A stretch of DNA of 64,000 nt. Source: Grifola frondosa (lineage: Eukaryota; Basidiomycota; Agaricomycetes; Polyporales; Grifolaceae). The notes below the pieces were generated by a model that was not told the DNA's origin, made no database searches, and saw nothing but the letters and a program-made list of their open reading frames with translations. Position numbers and translations under genes: made by a program. Positions 1 through 12,012 of the stretch are shown here, one piece after another (position 1 is the stretch's first letter; the number at the start of each line of letters is the position of its first letter). The stretch covers positions 806,001 to 870,000 of the forward strand of contig LUGG01000023.1 of NCBI GenBank assembly GCA_001683735.1. The letters run 5' to 3'.

Positions 1-1284
1 GGAGAAAGTCTGGATAAGAACGTGGTAAGCGCAAAATCAAGGGCAGATCATGGTTGTGCAACACACTGTATCAGCTCCCGCTGTGAACATGCGGGAGAGA
101 TCGATGAGAAATGTACAGGAACGAGAGTAGATTGCCGCTTACCCCCGTACGCAACGCTCATCACATTTTTGCGATTTCTTCCTCATCTTTCATTGCGTCT
201 CCGTCCAAATCGGATATTCGCTCCAACAGCTCACTTGCGACAGACGGGACAGCCATTCCAGTATTCTGCGATACTGATTAAGATCGGTGATGCTGATGTT
301 AGAAAAGATTACTTACAAAAGCACTCTTGGCCACCTGAAACGGCACCTCGTTGAGGGCAATGGAATCAGCGCGCCACTTTGCTATTTTCTTCTGAAACCC
401 GGCACCCGGGACCCATGCAGGTATATGCCTCAAGATTGGCATGTACTCCACCCAAAATGCCCCGGGGACGAATGCTTTGGCGGGACCCTGCGCCGCCTGC
501 TTTAGAAGCGACACGTATTTGTCGTCGCTATCAGCCACCTCGATGCCATGGACCGCCTTAAGGATGGTGGCTCCGAAGGCACTGGGGACACTGAATGAAT
601 TTGTGCGGTGCCTGCACGGAGGTGTGAAACTCACTAATGTATATGGTGCGTCAACTGATCAGGGCTTGCTAGTAACTTCCGCAAAAATCGGCGTGTTTCG
701 TGCAGTTGAGTCTGCTCGTACTTTGATATGACACCCGGGTGGAAGTGTTGCCAGAAGGTTCGGCGAGTGGGCCGCCACCGCGGCCCGTAAGGCATCAGCG
801 CGAAGTTCCAGTCCCATCCCATTCTACGCAACAACGAATCTGAGACTGAGCTGAATGATACTATTCAGTGCCTTTACCAACTCACAATGAGACGAGCGTA
901 GACCGCGGTCTGTCCGAGTATATCGCAGATCGTTTCTCGAGCAATTCGAATGCCGCTTCCGGGGATCCTAGAACGATGATAGACTGCCCCAAGAGCTGCA
1001 AGTGCATTACATCACCTGCGAAGATGCTATCATTCCTAGGAGCGCTCAGGTAATAAGAGAATGTACAAACCATACTTTGCAGACCAATCAGCATAGGTGA
1101 CCCATGGTAAACTGCTAGGAATATTGAGCACGTTGCCGAGAATAGGCAGAGGCTTTGGGCCTGGGGGGAGCGGGAGAGTTCTTGGATGGAAAGATGGGTT
1201 TCTTAAAAGCTTCCACAGCAAGATCACGATTAGGATGGCGACAGGTACCAGGAAGCCTGATATCTCGATCGACATATTGACCAT
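1..1284 (-). CDS. Cytochrome P450 (P450-1), 3' part outside window
   Basis: Haem-thiolate monooxygenase, expected to be ER-anchored by its hydrophobic N-terminus. The ATG at 1284 begins MVNMSIEISG, followed by a membrane helix and the hinge LPLPPGPKPLPILGN. Further exons carry the substrate-domain start with YSDRP (about 880-1010), the C-helix motif WRPTRR (634-834), and the F/G region ending GAGFQKKIAKWRADS (299-590). The I-helix AGADT lies near positions 75-90. The ExxR and haem-binding exons lie beyond the left edge. This is a third, more divergent sequence type than the others here. In the exon before the I-helix, a run of five A where six would be needed (about 166-172) breaks the frame; this could be sequencing error. 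Substrate unknown; related fungal genes are often labelled O-methylsterigmatocystin oxidoreductase-like, which says little about function. Confidence 0.85.
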
Positions 1285-1289
1285 CGTTA

Positions 1290-2160
1290 ACCCTGCCAGC
1301 GAAACTGACAGCTTTGAGAGGACGAAGCTTCCGGGTTTATGGGCAGAGCATCGCTTAGAGCTGTATATCTGGAAGGCACAGACATAGACGCGAAGTGCAG
1401 GATACTAATACCGGCTGCGGGGTCACGTATACGACCATTGATCCAAATACTGTTGCCGCTGATGACGAACCATAATTTAGCCAATGTCAATAGCTTTGAG
1501 TTAAGACGTGCAAACAGCGAGAGATATTCTCGAAGGGCCTGACAGCGTTTCCTCTCGCACTAGGGCTACAAGAGGTGGTGCCGATTCCAGAAAAAAGTTC
1601 TGTGTCTTGCACTGATGGTGCAAGACGAGGCACTATCTCTGCATCAAGGATGTCCTTCGTAAAGCACTCCGAGCGCATTCTCGGCAACGACGATCTTCTT
1701 GCGGCCTGTCTGGTCCAGGTCTCTTCGCCTGAGGTGCTGGCAGACGGCCTGATGCCGGATCCCATGGAGCTAAGCACACGTTCTTTGGAGGGAATAGTCA
1801 CGGGTGCGAGTCCATAAAGGTCTTGGTTGCAGGATGCTATTCAGAGTGTGCTTCGAGAAGCGCAGTGGTGTTCTCAGCGGTTGGGCAGTCAAACTGATTG
1901 GACAGGTTGCGGCATTATGCTAGTGCTGTGGCTGGTGTAACGCAATCGGGATAAAGTACGCGGCGCCGGCACCCTCAAAAGGACATAGTGTCATAAGTTG
2001 CACATTTGAGCAGCGGCGATACAACGGACCCTTGAGACGAATGATGGGCGCAAAAGAATAGCCAGAATAGGATCCCTTAATGAAAACATCGAACAAGATA
2101 TGAAAACTCACAAAAGATATGTAAAGCAGAGACAATTCTGAGTCAAAAGTGCCTGCCCAG
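1290..2160. other. Intergenic interval, no recognisable gene
   Basis: The interval lies upstream of P450-1 and downstream of P450-2. Short open frames on both strands show no family motif I know. Nothing can be supported here. Confidence 0.4.
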
Positions 2161-2164
2161 CGAG

Positions 2165-2232
2165 TTCGCACGAATAAGCAGCTGCGGAGCGAGGTTTGAT
2201 ACTGCACGGGAATTCAACCGGATACCTGCAAA
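2165..2232 (-). pseudogene. Relic of a P450 terminal exon
   Basis: The reverse strand resembles the final exon shared by the P450s here (TATCCGGCACC...AAACCTCGCTC, coding YPAPFKC-IKPRS). It sits about 240 bp beyond the true end of P450-2 with no other P450 exon around it. It is best read as a leftover of an earlier tandem copy or a recombination junction. Confidence 0.45.
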
Positions 2233-2467
2233 TGACAGCCAGGCAGTTTATTCAAAGAATCATGTTCCTTTATGCATGTACAACATAATAACGTGACTCA
2301 CGAGAGAAAACCTGAAGACATAGCTGATTCAACAGGGATTGCTTTACCAGAAGCATCCACAGCAGGAGTGATATTGAAGACGTGCAACACAGTGGCGATG
2401 TTACAAAACAAGCAGAAACTTTATTACATAAGTCTGTGGCGAGAATTCAAGGAATACGAGCATCTCG

Positions 2468-4547
2468 TTACAAAGAGTCTCTGGTAGCAAGGATCAGCTT
2501 TTCTGCCGCTGTTGAGCGAGGTTTGATACAACATTTGAAAGGTGCTGGGTATCTAGATTATGATTATAAATATATGATTGAGTTCTCTCGATACAGTCAA
2601 TCTCTAATACTCACGACAGAAAGCCAGATGTTGCTACTGGCTCAAGCGCGATTGGCTGATCGTTTGCATCGGGGGAGGGCTGATATTGTATACGTGCAAG
2701 ACAGAGGCGACATTGATGAAGAACGTCGCGTCGGCCAAATGACGCCCAGGACATATCCTAACAGTAGAAATATGGTTCCGAGCACTTCTCAGCAACTTCA
2801 GAGTATCATAAATCACCCGCGTACCTTCTTCCAAATCCAAATATGAGCATTTTTGGATCCTTTACGTCAGGATCCAGCTGGCCATTCTTGATGAACCGCT
2901 CTGGATGGAACTTCTCAGGTTCCGGATACATTTCTGGGTCATGTGTAAATGCCCTGCAAGCGAATATGAAGGGCGATATAGAAATACAACGGACGTATAG
3001 TACGTACCATATATTAGGTAGTAGGATTGATCCTCCCGGGATGTGATAGCCATTGTATTCATCATCAGCAATAGAACGATGGGCCACGCCCAGCGGTAGA
3101 ATGCCTTGCCAACGGAAGCACTCGAGAACGACAGCATTCGTGTAAGGTAGGGAATCGCGATCGCTGAACTCAGGAAGTCGGTTTGAACCCACCACCGCAT
3201 CCAGTTCAGCTTGCACCTTGTGTTGCACCTCTGGATTTGATAGCATGGCAAAGAAGAACCACTGCATTGCAGAAAACGTCTGAGAGCTAATATCAGTATT
3301 ATTCTCCTGAGTCGTTCTATGGTTCTGTGAACAACTCACGGTGTCTGCTCCAGCTTTGAACCAGACGGCGCGGGGGATGAGCGACGAGTGATGCGGTAAA
3401 GACGACACCTAACATACCTGCATATGCGATACCCACAGCATTCTTTACCACCTCTTCTTCATCGTCTGGAACGTCTCCATCGTGCTGCGAAAGTTTCACA
3501 AGCAGCTCTGTCGAAATACATGGAGGAGCGTTCCCATCATTCTGTGCACAGCAAATGATGAGGCTCGGTGCCGTAAAACCCGAAAGGACGGAAACTCACA
3601 AATGCATCCTTGACAGATGCAAAGGGGACATCTCGAAGAGCGTAAGCGTCCGCTCGCCAAGTTTCCAGCTTTCTTTGGAACCCAGCTCCAGGGAACCAAG
3701 ATGGTATATATCTCAGAAAGGGGAAGTACTCGACCCAAAACGTGCCTGGAACAAGTCCTTCTACAATGCCTTTGAGCCCTTCTTCCGCCATGGTGGTGTA
3801 TACGACGTCATTATCAGGAATATTTATACCATACGCTATCTTCAGAACAGTCGCCGCAAAGGCACTCCACATGACACAGGACTTAAAATATCGTTCATGT
3901 GTCAATAAAGAACAGTGCTTACAAACGGATATGTTCCACGAATTGAGCAGGATTGACGATCAGGTTACGCAGAAGTCTCCGACTCTCGTGAAGTTGAACC
4001 TCTCGGTATTTCGGTATGGTTGAGTGGTTGAAATGTTGATGAAAGGTGCGCCTTATTCGTCGCCACCATTGTCCGTAGCGAATAAATCCTAAATTCCACT
4101 CCCATCCAGTCCTGCGAGAAGAATGAGCCCTCTAATGGTTAGAAACCACTCGCAGTGCTTACAATGAAACCATCGTAGAGTACCCCCTATCGGAGTAATT
4201 CGAAGATCGCTTCTCGAGCAGGTCATAGGCAACCTGTGATGAGCCGATGACAATAATGGATTGGCCCAGGACGCGCAAATGGAGCACATCGCCTGATGTC
4301 GCAGATTGTAACATATAGTCAGCCGCACGGCTCGTGGGACGATAAACGCACCGTATTTTTTAGATAGATCTCTATACATCAACCACGGGTATATAGTAGG
4401 AACATCAAACATATTGCCAACGATTGGAAGGGGCTTCGGGCCGGGTGGCAGAGGAGATGTAGATACTGGGCGGTGTAACATCCACAACGTCGCGATACCC
4501 AACACCGCAAGGGAAAGAAGAGCGACAAAGAGATCAAAAGTTTGCAT
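2468..4547 (-). CDS. Cytochrome P450 (P450-2), nearly intact
   Basis: Haem monooxygenase of ten exons. The start at 4547 gives MQTFDLFVALLSLAVLGIAT, a membrane anchor, then PLPPGPKPLPIVGN. Next come YSDRG (exon 2), WWRRIRR for the C-helix, FPGAGFQRKLETWRAD, the I-helix AGADT on a 14-nt micro-exon, and the K-helix ECFRW (ExxR). The haem motif FGFGRR/ICPGRHLAD is split by an intron. The last exon ends IKPRSTAAEKLILATRDSL at a TAA (2468-2470). The one defect is in the exon after the haem cysteine: a C-run at about 2669-2676 seems one base short, shifting frame into an early stop about 45 residues before the normal end. With that base present the protein would be complete, about 510 residues. A TATA box lies upstream. 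Family and substrate not assigned. Confidence 0.9.
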
Positions 4548-4613
4548 TGCAGGAGGACTTTAGACGGACTAGCTGCAGTGAGTTTGCAATCAACTAGACG
4601 TGAATCAGCGCTC

Positions 4614-4623
4614 ATATATAAAT
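4614..4623 (-). promoter_or_regulatory. TATA box of P450-2
   Basis: ATTTATATA on the minus strand, about 67 bp upstream of the P450-2 ATG at 4547. Spacing suits a core promoter with a short 5' leader. Confidence 0.5.
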
Positions 4624-4664
4624 GTGATGTTAACGAGGTTCTCACGTGGACATTGTTATTCACG

Positions 4665-5110
4665 CGAACCTCGATTCTAAAGACACAGCATGCGATGCAT
4701 GACAGCTGTAGAACCCTATAAGTGACAGCAGGAGCTGATCAGCGCCGCAGCCTTGATTATAACGACTTTTGTTTCCACCATACCCGCATAAGTTTCCACG
4801 TCTTGAGAACATCCAGGGGAAAATGGAACCCCGACACTCCGCATTAACCTCACCTTCTCCTTGACATGTCAACGAGTTACAATGGGCGCGGGCCGAATTT
4901 GCTTACAGGTTGTCCCCACACACTTGTGACAACTCATGGAAGCGGACGCCATATCAAGGTTTAGTTCCGCTATCATTACGCAGCAGTTAAATTGCCAAAT
5001 ATATGGCCGAGGACCTTCAAACCTTCAAACGAAGCAGACGCTGACGAATATAGAACCAGATATACCTCGTTGAGACCAATCAATTCTAGTCACAAAGCTT
5101 TGAAATTGCG
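4665..5110. other. Intergenic interval without recognisable gene
   Basis: Upstream of P450-2 and downstream of the P450-3 remnant. Only short, motif-free open frames are present. Confidence 0.4.
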
Positions 5111-5114
5111 ATTG

Positions 5115-6125
5115 CTATTCCATATGCATCGCTGTATGTATTAGGTTCTCTGCGGTTGATGATCGAGGCTTGATCGTGCATTTGAAAGGAGCTGGATATC
5201 TAGTTATGCATTGACATGACAAGGTCAGTCATATGCACTCTGATATCATATGGACTTACGATAGGAAGTCTGATGTCGTGTCCGGATGAAGAGGAATTAG
5301 CTGACCGTTCTCGTCAAGCGGAGGCCCAATTTAAAAGACATGGAGCACGGCTGCGACAGTTATGAAGAGTGTTGTGTCAGCCAGATAGCGGCCCGGACGT
5401 ACCCTACTCGGAGAAAGTTCACTCAAACTCGGGATAGGGACTGATATCATTTCCAGGCGTTGCGCACCTCCGCCCGAATCCAAAAACAAATATCTTCGGA
5501 TCCACTACTTCCGGATTCAATCTTCCGTCCCTGAGGAAACGGTCCGGGTGAAATTCACCAGGTACTACGTAAATTGTTGGGTCTCGAACGAAGGCCCTGG
5601 AATATGCAAGATGTCACTCTGCGTATCAATTGCGGGTGGTGAATAGAACAAACCAGATGCTGGGCATGACGATCGATCCCTTGGGAATGAAGTACCCATT
5701 ATACTCACCATCAGCCAAGGAACAATGAGGTACTCCTGCCGGTACCACAGGATGCCAACGAAAGCGTTCCAGCACAATGGCATTGATGAAGGAAGCGAAT
5801 CGCGATCGACGAAAGTCGGGAGCCGCATTAATATTGAGCCTACGACGGCATCCAGCTCAGCCTGTGCTTTCTTCTGCACTTCCGGATGTCAAAGTATAGC
5901 AAAGAAGAACCACTGCATAGTAGAGAATGTCTATCATATTTGCAACCTTGATAAGCAAATTATTGTGCTTAGACGCTGCGTACTTACAGTATCAGCGCCG
6001 CCTGTAACAAATTAAGTATACAGGCAAGAACGGAAGAAATTCAACAAGGAACCGGCCCGAGACAAGGCCTTCTGCAACATCCTCGAGCGAGTGGTAGCGA
6101 ACATGATGTCAGTTTCAGTCTGCTG
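5115..6125 (-). pseudogene. P450-3, C-terminal fragment with lost haem cysteine
   Basis: Remnant of a type-2 P450. A scrap of the F/G region (LVSGRFLVEFLPF, about 6040-6115) is followed directly by the I-helix GGADT (about 5995-6010), the K-helix exon, the meander with VFGFGRR, and a terminal exon ending at 5115. Everything N-terminal to the F/G region is absent. One missing base near 5790 breaks the frame just before the ExxR motif. In the haem exon the expected IC-PG reads V-R-P-G: the codon at 5397-5399 is CGT (Arg) in place of the invariant cysteine. It cannot encode a working P450. Only about 1.2 kb separates it from the end of P450-4. Confidence 0.85.
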
Positions 6126-6289
6126 AATGCCGTGCGTTCCAAAGAAAACCACTATAAATTTAACGGCGACCATAGACATATTCGGGTTGATGAGGCTAAG
6201 TTACTCGTCCTGCGGCTTTCAGTTGGTGCACGGTCTGTCAAGAGATACCTCTGCAGCACAGTATGTATCTGCAGCGGTAGGATTCGAGG

Positions 6290-7070
6290 AATGGATTTGA
6301 CGATACAAACCGACGATTGCTCCGCGAGTGCAGGTAAGAAGTTATCTGATATGCCGAAAAGTTGCAGCTTGATGACGCCATGTCGAGTGGTTGATCTACG
6401 TAGCTTGCGTGGATTTCGGGTCTGGGTCTCAAGCGAAGGCTGCGCAGAAGACGGCGACGCTCATATCGTGATCACGCGCTGCGGTTTGTAGATCCAGCGA
6501 GAATATCGCAACGAGAATGCTGCACACGTCGCGTTGCATATGGCGGCACGTAATGTCTAGACGGTCGTAAGACACCTGCTAAGTTCATCTCGTCATACAC
6601 GATACGAGTGCTAAATCGTACCTTTTTCGTAGCAAACGAGGCATAATCGTTGATGACGCATGGAATACTCACATGCCAATAATATATGTTGATAAAGCGA
6701 ATCACTCCGAAGAAGAAGCGTGGAAGTACCTCACCAAATCCACGTACTGCATGAGGGAACCCCCTCAAAAGCCACCCACCTGTGTTGAAGGCTCACGAGC
6801 CAGCCTCTACATGCGAAAGACAGTAGTTCCTCCCGTACGGACGCTTCATGGCCTCTTCAACGGGGCGATGCGGTCTTCAAAAGTACGAAGTTGTCGCTGC
6901 CAGAGACGCGCGGGCGGCTTTGCGTATCGATGGTGCCCCGGAAGATCATGGAGATACCGTACAGTCAAATATCGTAGGATTGACTGCGCGACAGACCGTC
7001 AATGCCAAACACATGGCCAGCGCTTAATCAACTTGTGCAACGTCAATTCAAAAGTACTATGATACTTACG
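6290..7070 (+). repeat. Dispersed repeat R1, copy 1
   Basis: Shares long stretches with 19430-20480. One is the block around CAGGTAAGAAG followed by a GTCTGGGTCTC-like and GAAGACGGCGACGCTC stretch. Others are CGCAACGAGAATGCTGCA, GGAATACTCACA, and the tail from GCGAAAGACAGTAG to AGCGCTTAA. Parts recur at 21130-21760 and 30490-33080. Short open frames on the minus strand (MRGFPHAVRGFGEVLPRFFFG here, MRGITQAVHGFGEV at 20184) are similar between copies, so the repeat may descend from a protein gene, but I do not recognise the product. Called a repeat because it is multicopy and its borders vary. Confidence 0.6.
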
Positions 7071-7261
7071 TGGTCTGCGATGCGACATCATATCATAAGG
7101 GCCCTAAATGTTCACTCCGCCTTAAATAAATTGACTTGCATTCTCTGAAACGTAGTGCACGCAGTAGTAGGCAGGAATGCGAGTTATCGAGAAGCCCATG
7201 ATGGGCACTATCGACTGCAAGCTCTAGGAGTATCCCCAAGAGTATTCTACAAGTATCTTCG

Positions 7262-7330
7262 TAAGAACCAAACATTTCCTATTCAACATGTTTCCTGTTG
7301 CCACCGAACAGGGTTTGATGTTGCACGTAT
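7262..7330 (-). pseudogene. Type-1 P450 3'-tail relic abutting P450-4
   Basis: On the minus strand this reads as a degraded type-1 terminal exon with its flank; compare 17000-17075. It sits immediately after the stop codon of the type-2 gene P450-4. The same fusion of a type-1 tail to a type-2 end occurs in mirror orientation after P450-10 (51565-51790), so it predates the inverted duplication. Confidence 0.5.
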
Positions 7331-9405
7331 TCACAATAGAAAGTCCGATGTTGCAATGGGCTCTTCCTGAGAGTCCATCGTGGCAAGTATCAGCTTCTCC
7401 GCTGTTTCTGAGCGAGGCTTGATTCTGCACTTGAACGGCACCGGGTACCTGCACACAAAGGAACTGAGATCAAAATGCACGATGATCTCGCAGCTGCCGC
7501 ACTCACGAGAAAGCTTGCGGTTCCATAGCAGGGCTGAACGGTACCGGCCGACCCTTCTCATCGAGGCCCGGGTTGATCTCATACACGTGCAGGACAGACG
7601 CGGCAATAATGAAGAGCGAGTCATCGGCCAAATGGCGCCCAGGACAAATTCTGCACGGCGAAGGTCAGTCTTCCAAACTATCACGCAATCCTACCCTCGG
7701 CTGAGACACGGACCTCCTGCCAAATCCAAACGCCACTGTGCTCGGGTCCGTGACTTCAGGATCCAGCTTTCCGTCCTTGAGGAAACGGTCGGGGTTGAAA
7801 GCTTCAGGTTGTGCATACACCGATGCATCCCGAACGAATGACCTGAGGAGTCAATAATCACTTCATGTAGTAAGAACCAACGAGGCTATGATACCAACCA
7901 GATATTGGATATGATTATTGATCCTTTCGGGATAAAGTACCCATTATATTCATCATCCGCCATCGCGCGATGCGGAATCCCTGCTGGTACCACGGGACAC
8001 CAGCGCAGACATTCGAGCACAATGGCATTCATATATGGAAGCGAGTCGCGGTCGGAGAACGTCGGGAGTCGTCCTGGACCAACTACAGCGTCCAGCTCGC
8101 CCGTGCTTTCCTCTGCACCTCCGGATTTGCAAGCATGGCTGCGAAGAACCAGTGGACCAACGAAAATGTCTGAGGAGAAGTCATCAGGTTCAAAATACTA
8201 TGTTAATGTGAGCGCCATGCCACTCACAGTATCTGCACCGGCTTTAATGTGAAAGTAAGTTAGATCGTGAGTGAATACGTGCAAGATTTTTCTTGCACGT
8301 ACTGTGTGCACTCGATAGAGCACCTCTGGCAATTTTCTCCTCGTCGATGGCAGATTTATCGCTGTTCCCCGAAATCTTCTCAAGGAGCGCAGTCTCGACA
8401 CACGACGAAGCCGTCCCGGCGTTCTGTACATATCCATCAGCGTTCGTATTCGAGCACATCCTCTTGAAAATACTCACAAAAGCCTCCTTGCCAGTGTCAA
8501 AAGGTATGTCCCTCGCATTTACCGAGGCAGCACGCCATTTGGCAAATCTCTTCTGGAAACCCGCCCCAGGAAACCAGGATGGCAAGTACTTCATAAAGGG
8601 AACGAAATCGACCAGAAATGTGCCCGAAACAAGTTCCTCCGTGCTCTCGGTTGCCTTCTCTACCAAGGATAAGTATTTGTCATCATCAGGCTTGAATCCA
8701 TATAATATCTTCGTGAGCGATCTGACGAGAGCGCTGTCATACTCAAAAATAAGACTCTATGAAGGTTTAAAGAAATGCTGGACACTCACAAGCGAAGATG
8801 ATATTCGAAACGAGTGGAGTCGGCCAACAAGTCCTGAAGGAATCTGACAGTATCCTGTGTTTGAATTTCTCGGTAATTTTGAACCATTCGGTGGTTGAAA
8901 TATTGATGAAGTATCTGTCGCGCACGCCGCCACCGCTGCCCGTACGGCAACAGCCCTACGACCCATTCGCAGCCAAACCTAAGAATGAATGAGCATATGT
9001 CTGATTGTGAAGGTGTTCAGCGACCCACAATGGGATGGCTGCAGACGTCGGTCTATCTGAATAATTCGCGGACCTCTTCTCGAGTAACTCCATTGCCACC
9101 TCAGGAGTACCGGCAATGATGATGGATTTACCCATGACGCGCACATGTACGATGTCACCTATAAAAGTGGTATTAGAGACGGCAGATGCTTAGGCTCGAA
9201 ACTCACCATATTTTTCACACAAGCTCTGGTATGTCAGCCACGGGGAAGCTCTAGGGATATCGAAAAAACTGCCGACAATTGGGAAAGCTCTCGGACCAGG
9301 GGGAAGCGGAAGATTCCTAGCATTGCGATTCGCCCGGACCCACAAGATCGCAAGCGAGAGCAATACAAGAGGGAAGAGGATGATAGGCGTATCGAAGGAC
9401 ACCAT
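7331..9405 (-). CDS. Cytochrome P450, type 2 (P450-4), one frameshift
   Basis: The ATG at 9405 gives MVSFDTPIILFPLVLLSLAI, a membrane anchor, then LPLPPGPRAFPIVGSFFDIP. Exons follow with KSIIIAGTPEVAMELLEKRS and YSDRP (8956-9144), the C-helix PYGQRWRRARQ (8770-8990), the F/G region FPGAGFQKRFAKWRAA (8480-8730), an I-helix micro-exon ending ADT (about 8230), the K-helix ECLRW, the meander and FGFGRR (7690-7850), ICPGRHLADD, and a final exon ending ATSDFLL at TGA (7331-7333). One base is missing at about 8097-8103, upstream of ExxR, and would truncate the product; every other exon reads cleanly. It may be a recent pseudogene or a functional gene with a sequence error. The mirror-image counterpart is P450-10. 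Confidence 0.85.
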
Positions 9406-9448
9406 GTTGGGAGCAGTTCTATGCTTGTGATGTGTATTTGAAGCTGGG

Positions 9449-9455
9449 TTATATA
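9449..9455 (-). promoter_or_regulatory. TATA box of P450-4
   Basis: TATATAA on the minus strand, about 45 bp upstream of the ATG at 9405. The same box with the same flank (GGTATATAACC) stands upstream of the paralogue P450-10 at 49457-49463, so it is conserved between type-2 copies. Confidence 0.55.
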
Positions 9456-9479
9456 CCACCGGAATGGCGTAGCAATGGT

Positions 9480-10123
9480 GTAGGAATGGCGTGTTTTATT
9501 TTTGCATCACGGCACTCTGTATGGCCGCCATGCTCTGCGCTCAACACCGCCAAGGAGCGTCTCTGATACATTGAGTCAGGATCCGGGTTTGTCAAAGAGA
9601 AAACGGGGCGACAGATCGACATGTTCCGCTTGTAAGTCACGGTATGGGATCGTGGCGCTGACTGTGCCGCTCGCTTATTTTGCACGCCAATCAATTTCTA
9701 CTATGATATGGAACAGCGTCAGTACAATTACGTGTATACGATGGTCGAGACTTAACATCATACTTGCGACAGCGATTTTCACTGTGATCGGGGCTGCCGG
9801 CTCCTCTGGAGGGTTCAAATTTGAGACCCCAATAGTTGCCATCAGATGACATGACTACAGAAACTGGGGTCATTTGGACCAAAATCATAGTCGTAATAAC
9901 AATGAGCGATGTAGGACTTGCCAAGGTCGGAACGTCGTGGCGCTGGCACTATTCAAATAGTCATGCCGTGAACAAATTCATCTGGATTTACAAAAAAAAA
10001 CAGCGCGTACCATGATACTTTGGAACATGGCACAATACATCCTTCAAAAAAAATCAATGATGGATCCATCATCTCCAAGCTGTCGCGTATAGTCTCACCA
10101 AAAGATATGTTTATGAGAACATG
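9480..10123. repeat. Duplicated spacer between P450-4 and P450-5
   Basis: No gene seen. The stretch before P450-5 (about 9830-10120: a run near CAAAATCATAGT, then AACAAATTCAT, then CATCCTTCAA) recurs downstream of P450-8 (27780-28110) and, inverted, downstream of P450-9 (48760-49075). The part nearer P450-4 resembles 49080-49500. It is therefore part of the segmental duplication, not independent sequence. Confidence 0.55.
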
Positions 10124-12012
10124 TCATTTCCAATTCGCAAGGATCATGTTCCTTGCCGCCGTCGAGCGGGGTTTGATGCTGCACTTGAAACGCGCCGGAT
10201 TCCTGCGCAATGTCATCCCAATCTCGGGATCAAAGTTAGGAAGCCCAATGTTGCAATCGGCTCAAGCCGGATCGGCTCTCCGTTTGCATCTGGAGGCGGG
10301 CCGATGTTATGTACACGGAGGTAACGTTAATAAAGAGCGATGCGTACGCTAGATGACGTCCAGGACATATCCTGAAAGACAAGTAAGCTTAGGAGAACAG
10401 CATGAACATTATGGTATGCACCTTCATCTAAAACCGAATATGAGAGTCCGCGGATCTTTCACGTTGGGGATCCAGCCGTCCGTCCTTGATGAATCGGTCT
10501 AGATTAAAGCGTGGATCAACATAGACGTCCGAATCTCAAGTAAACGCCCTGAAATACATCAGATCACTTAGGTAATCGGTCTGGCCCGAATGTGAGGTAC
10601 CAGAGATTCGGAATGATCGTCAACCTGCTGGAGATCGAATATACATTGTACTCATCATCAGCCATCGAGCGATGCGAGACATCGAAGGGCACAACCGGTT
10701 GCCATCAAAGGCACCCCAGCGTGACAGCGGTCGCCAGAATCTAGGAGGCGGTCTGGTCCGGCCACCGCATCCAGTTCTGCCTGGGACTTCAGGATGCGAG
10801 AGTATGGGGAAGAAAAACTATTGAATTAGAAGTAGAGAATGTCGGGGATCAATTCATAAACTTCAGAGAATTTTAAAGGATAATCGTGTAGTGACTTACA
10901 GTATCGGCGCCAGCCGTCATACACGAAGTGAGCGAATGTGCGACAACATACAAATGAAAGACCGTTACCTGCGTATGCAATTCCCATGGCATTCCTTGTG
11001 ATACCATCTTCTTGTACGGCGGAGTCTCCCTCCAAACACGAGTTATTTTTGGACAGCCCGCGCGTAATCGATGGCGAAGCGATCCTTTCTTTCTGCTGTG
11101 ATTCAGATCAGAAGCTAAATGACGAGGAGAGCGGAAACTCACATAAGCGTGTTTCGCAACAGCATAAGGCTGCAAGGCACGTCGCGCTTGTGCGGCCACC
11201 CGCCATGTAGTCAGCTTCTTCGGGTACCCCGCGTCAGGCACCCAATATGGGGATATGCCGCAAGAATGCAAGGAATTCGAACCAGAATCTACCCGGGACA
11301 AGCCCTTCTATGCCCCCTCGAGTGCACTTTCTACCGTAGGAGTGCACTCAGTGCGCTCACACGCGGGTATGAGGTACGAATTTGTCCGGGCTGGTTAGGA
11401 GATGGTGTAGGAACCTGCGACTTTCGCGAAGTTGAACTCCTCTGTATTTCGGGATTGCCAATTGGTTAAAGTATTGGTGGAACATTCATCTAATTCATCA
11501 CCAAAGTTTCCCGCTAGGGTAGGAATCCTAGGTACCACTCGCAGCCGGTCCTATGCAATAGTGACATAATGAGCGCGGATTATAACGATGGCCGAAGGGT
11601 TCACGACTCGTGACTCACAAGATAATCATGATGGATTGCACTCTGTCAGAATAAATAGAGACCTCTTTTCGAATGGATCGAGAGCAACTTTGGACGAGCG
11701 GGCGATTATGACTGACTGTCCCAATGCGCGTAGATGCACAAGGTCGCCTGCGCAGTCAGTGTCAAGTGTCAAGAGTATATGAGGCTTGAAGGTGATGTGC
11801 GGTACGAACCATAGCACTCCCGACACCTCCCAATATATTAAACACGAGTATCACTTGAGAATGTGGAAGACATTGCGCACAATGAGGAGGGGCTTTGGAC
11901 CAGGCGGAAGAGGAAGATTAACGTTATGATTAGGTCGTTGCGCGTGCTTCCACCAGAGTGAAACAAACGTTGTCCTGAGAATGAGGACACTCTGAACAAA
12001 GGCTGAGGCCAT
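10124..12012 (-). pseudogene. P450-5, decayed type-1 P450
   Basis: The ATG at 12012 gives MASAFVQSVLILRTTF and the hinge LPLPPGPKPLLIVRN, but an in-frame TGA follows in exon 1 (about 11853-11856). The next exon still shows GDLVHLRALGQSVIIA but has DPFEKRSLFI where DLFEKRSS-YSDR is expected. The F/G exon is degraded (HSCGISPYWVPDAGYPKKL, about 11200-11290). The exon DSAVQEDGITRNAMGIAYAG and the I-helix AGADT (about 10910) are still readable. The K-helix exon (10650-10830) is scrambled, and the last exon ends IKPRSTAARNMILANWK at 10124. Stops, shifts and degraded motifs together make this a pseudogene beyond what sequencing error would explain. It is the P450 partner of SEC20-A. Confidence 0.85.
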
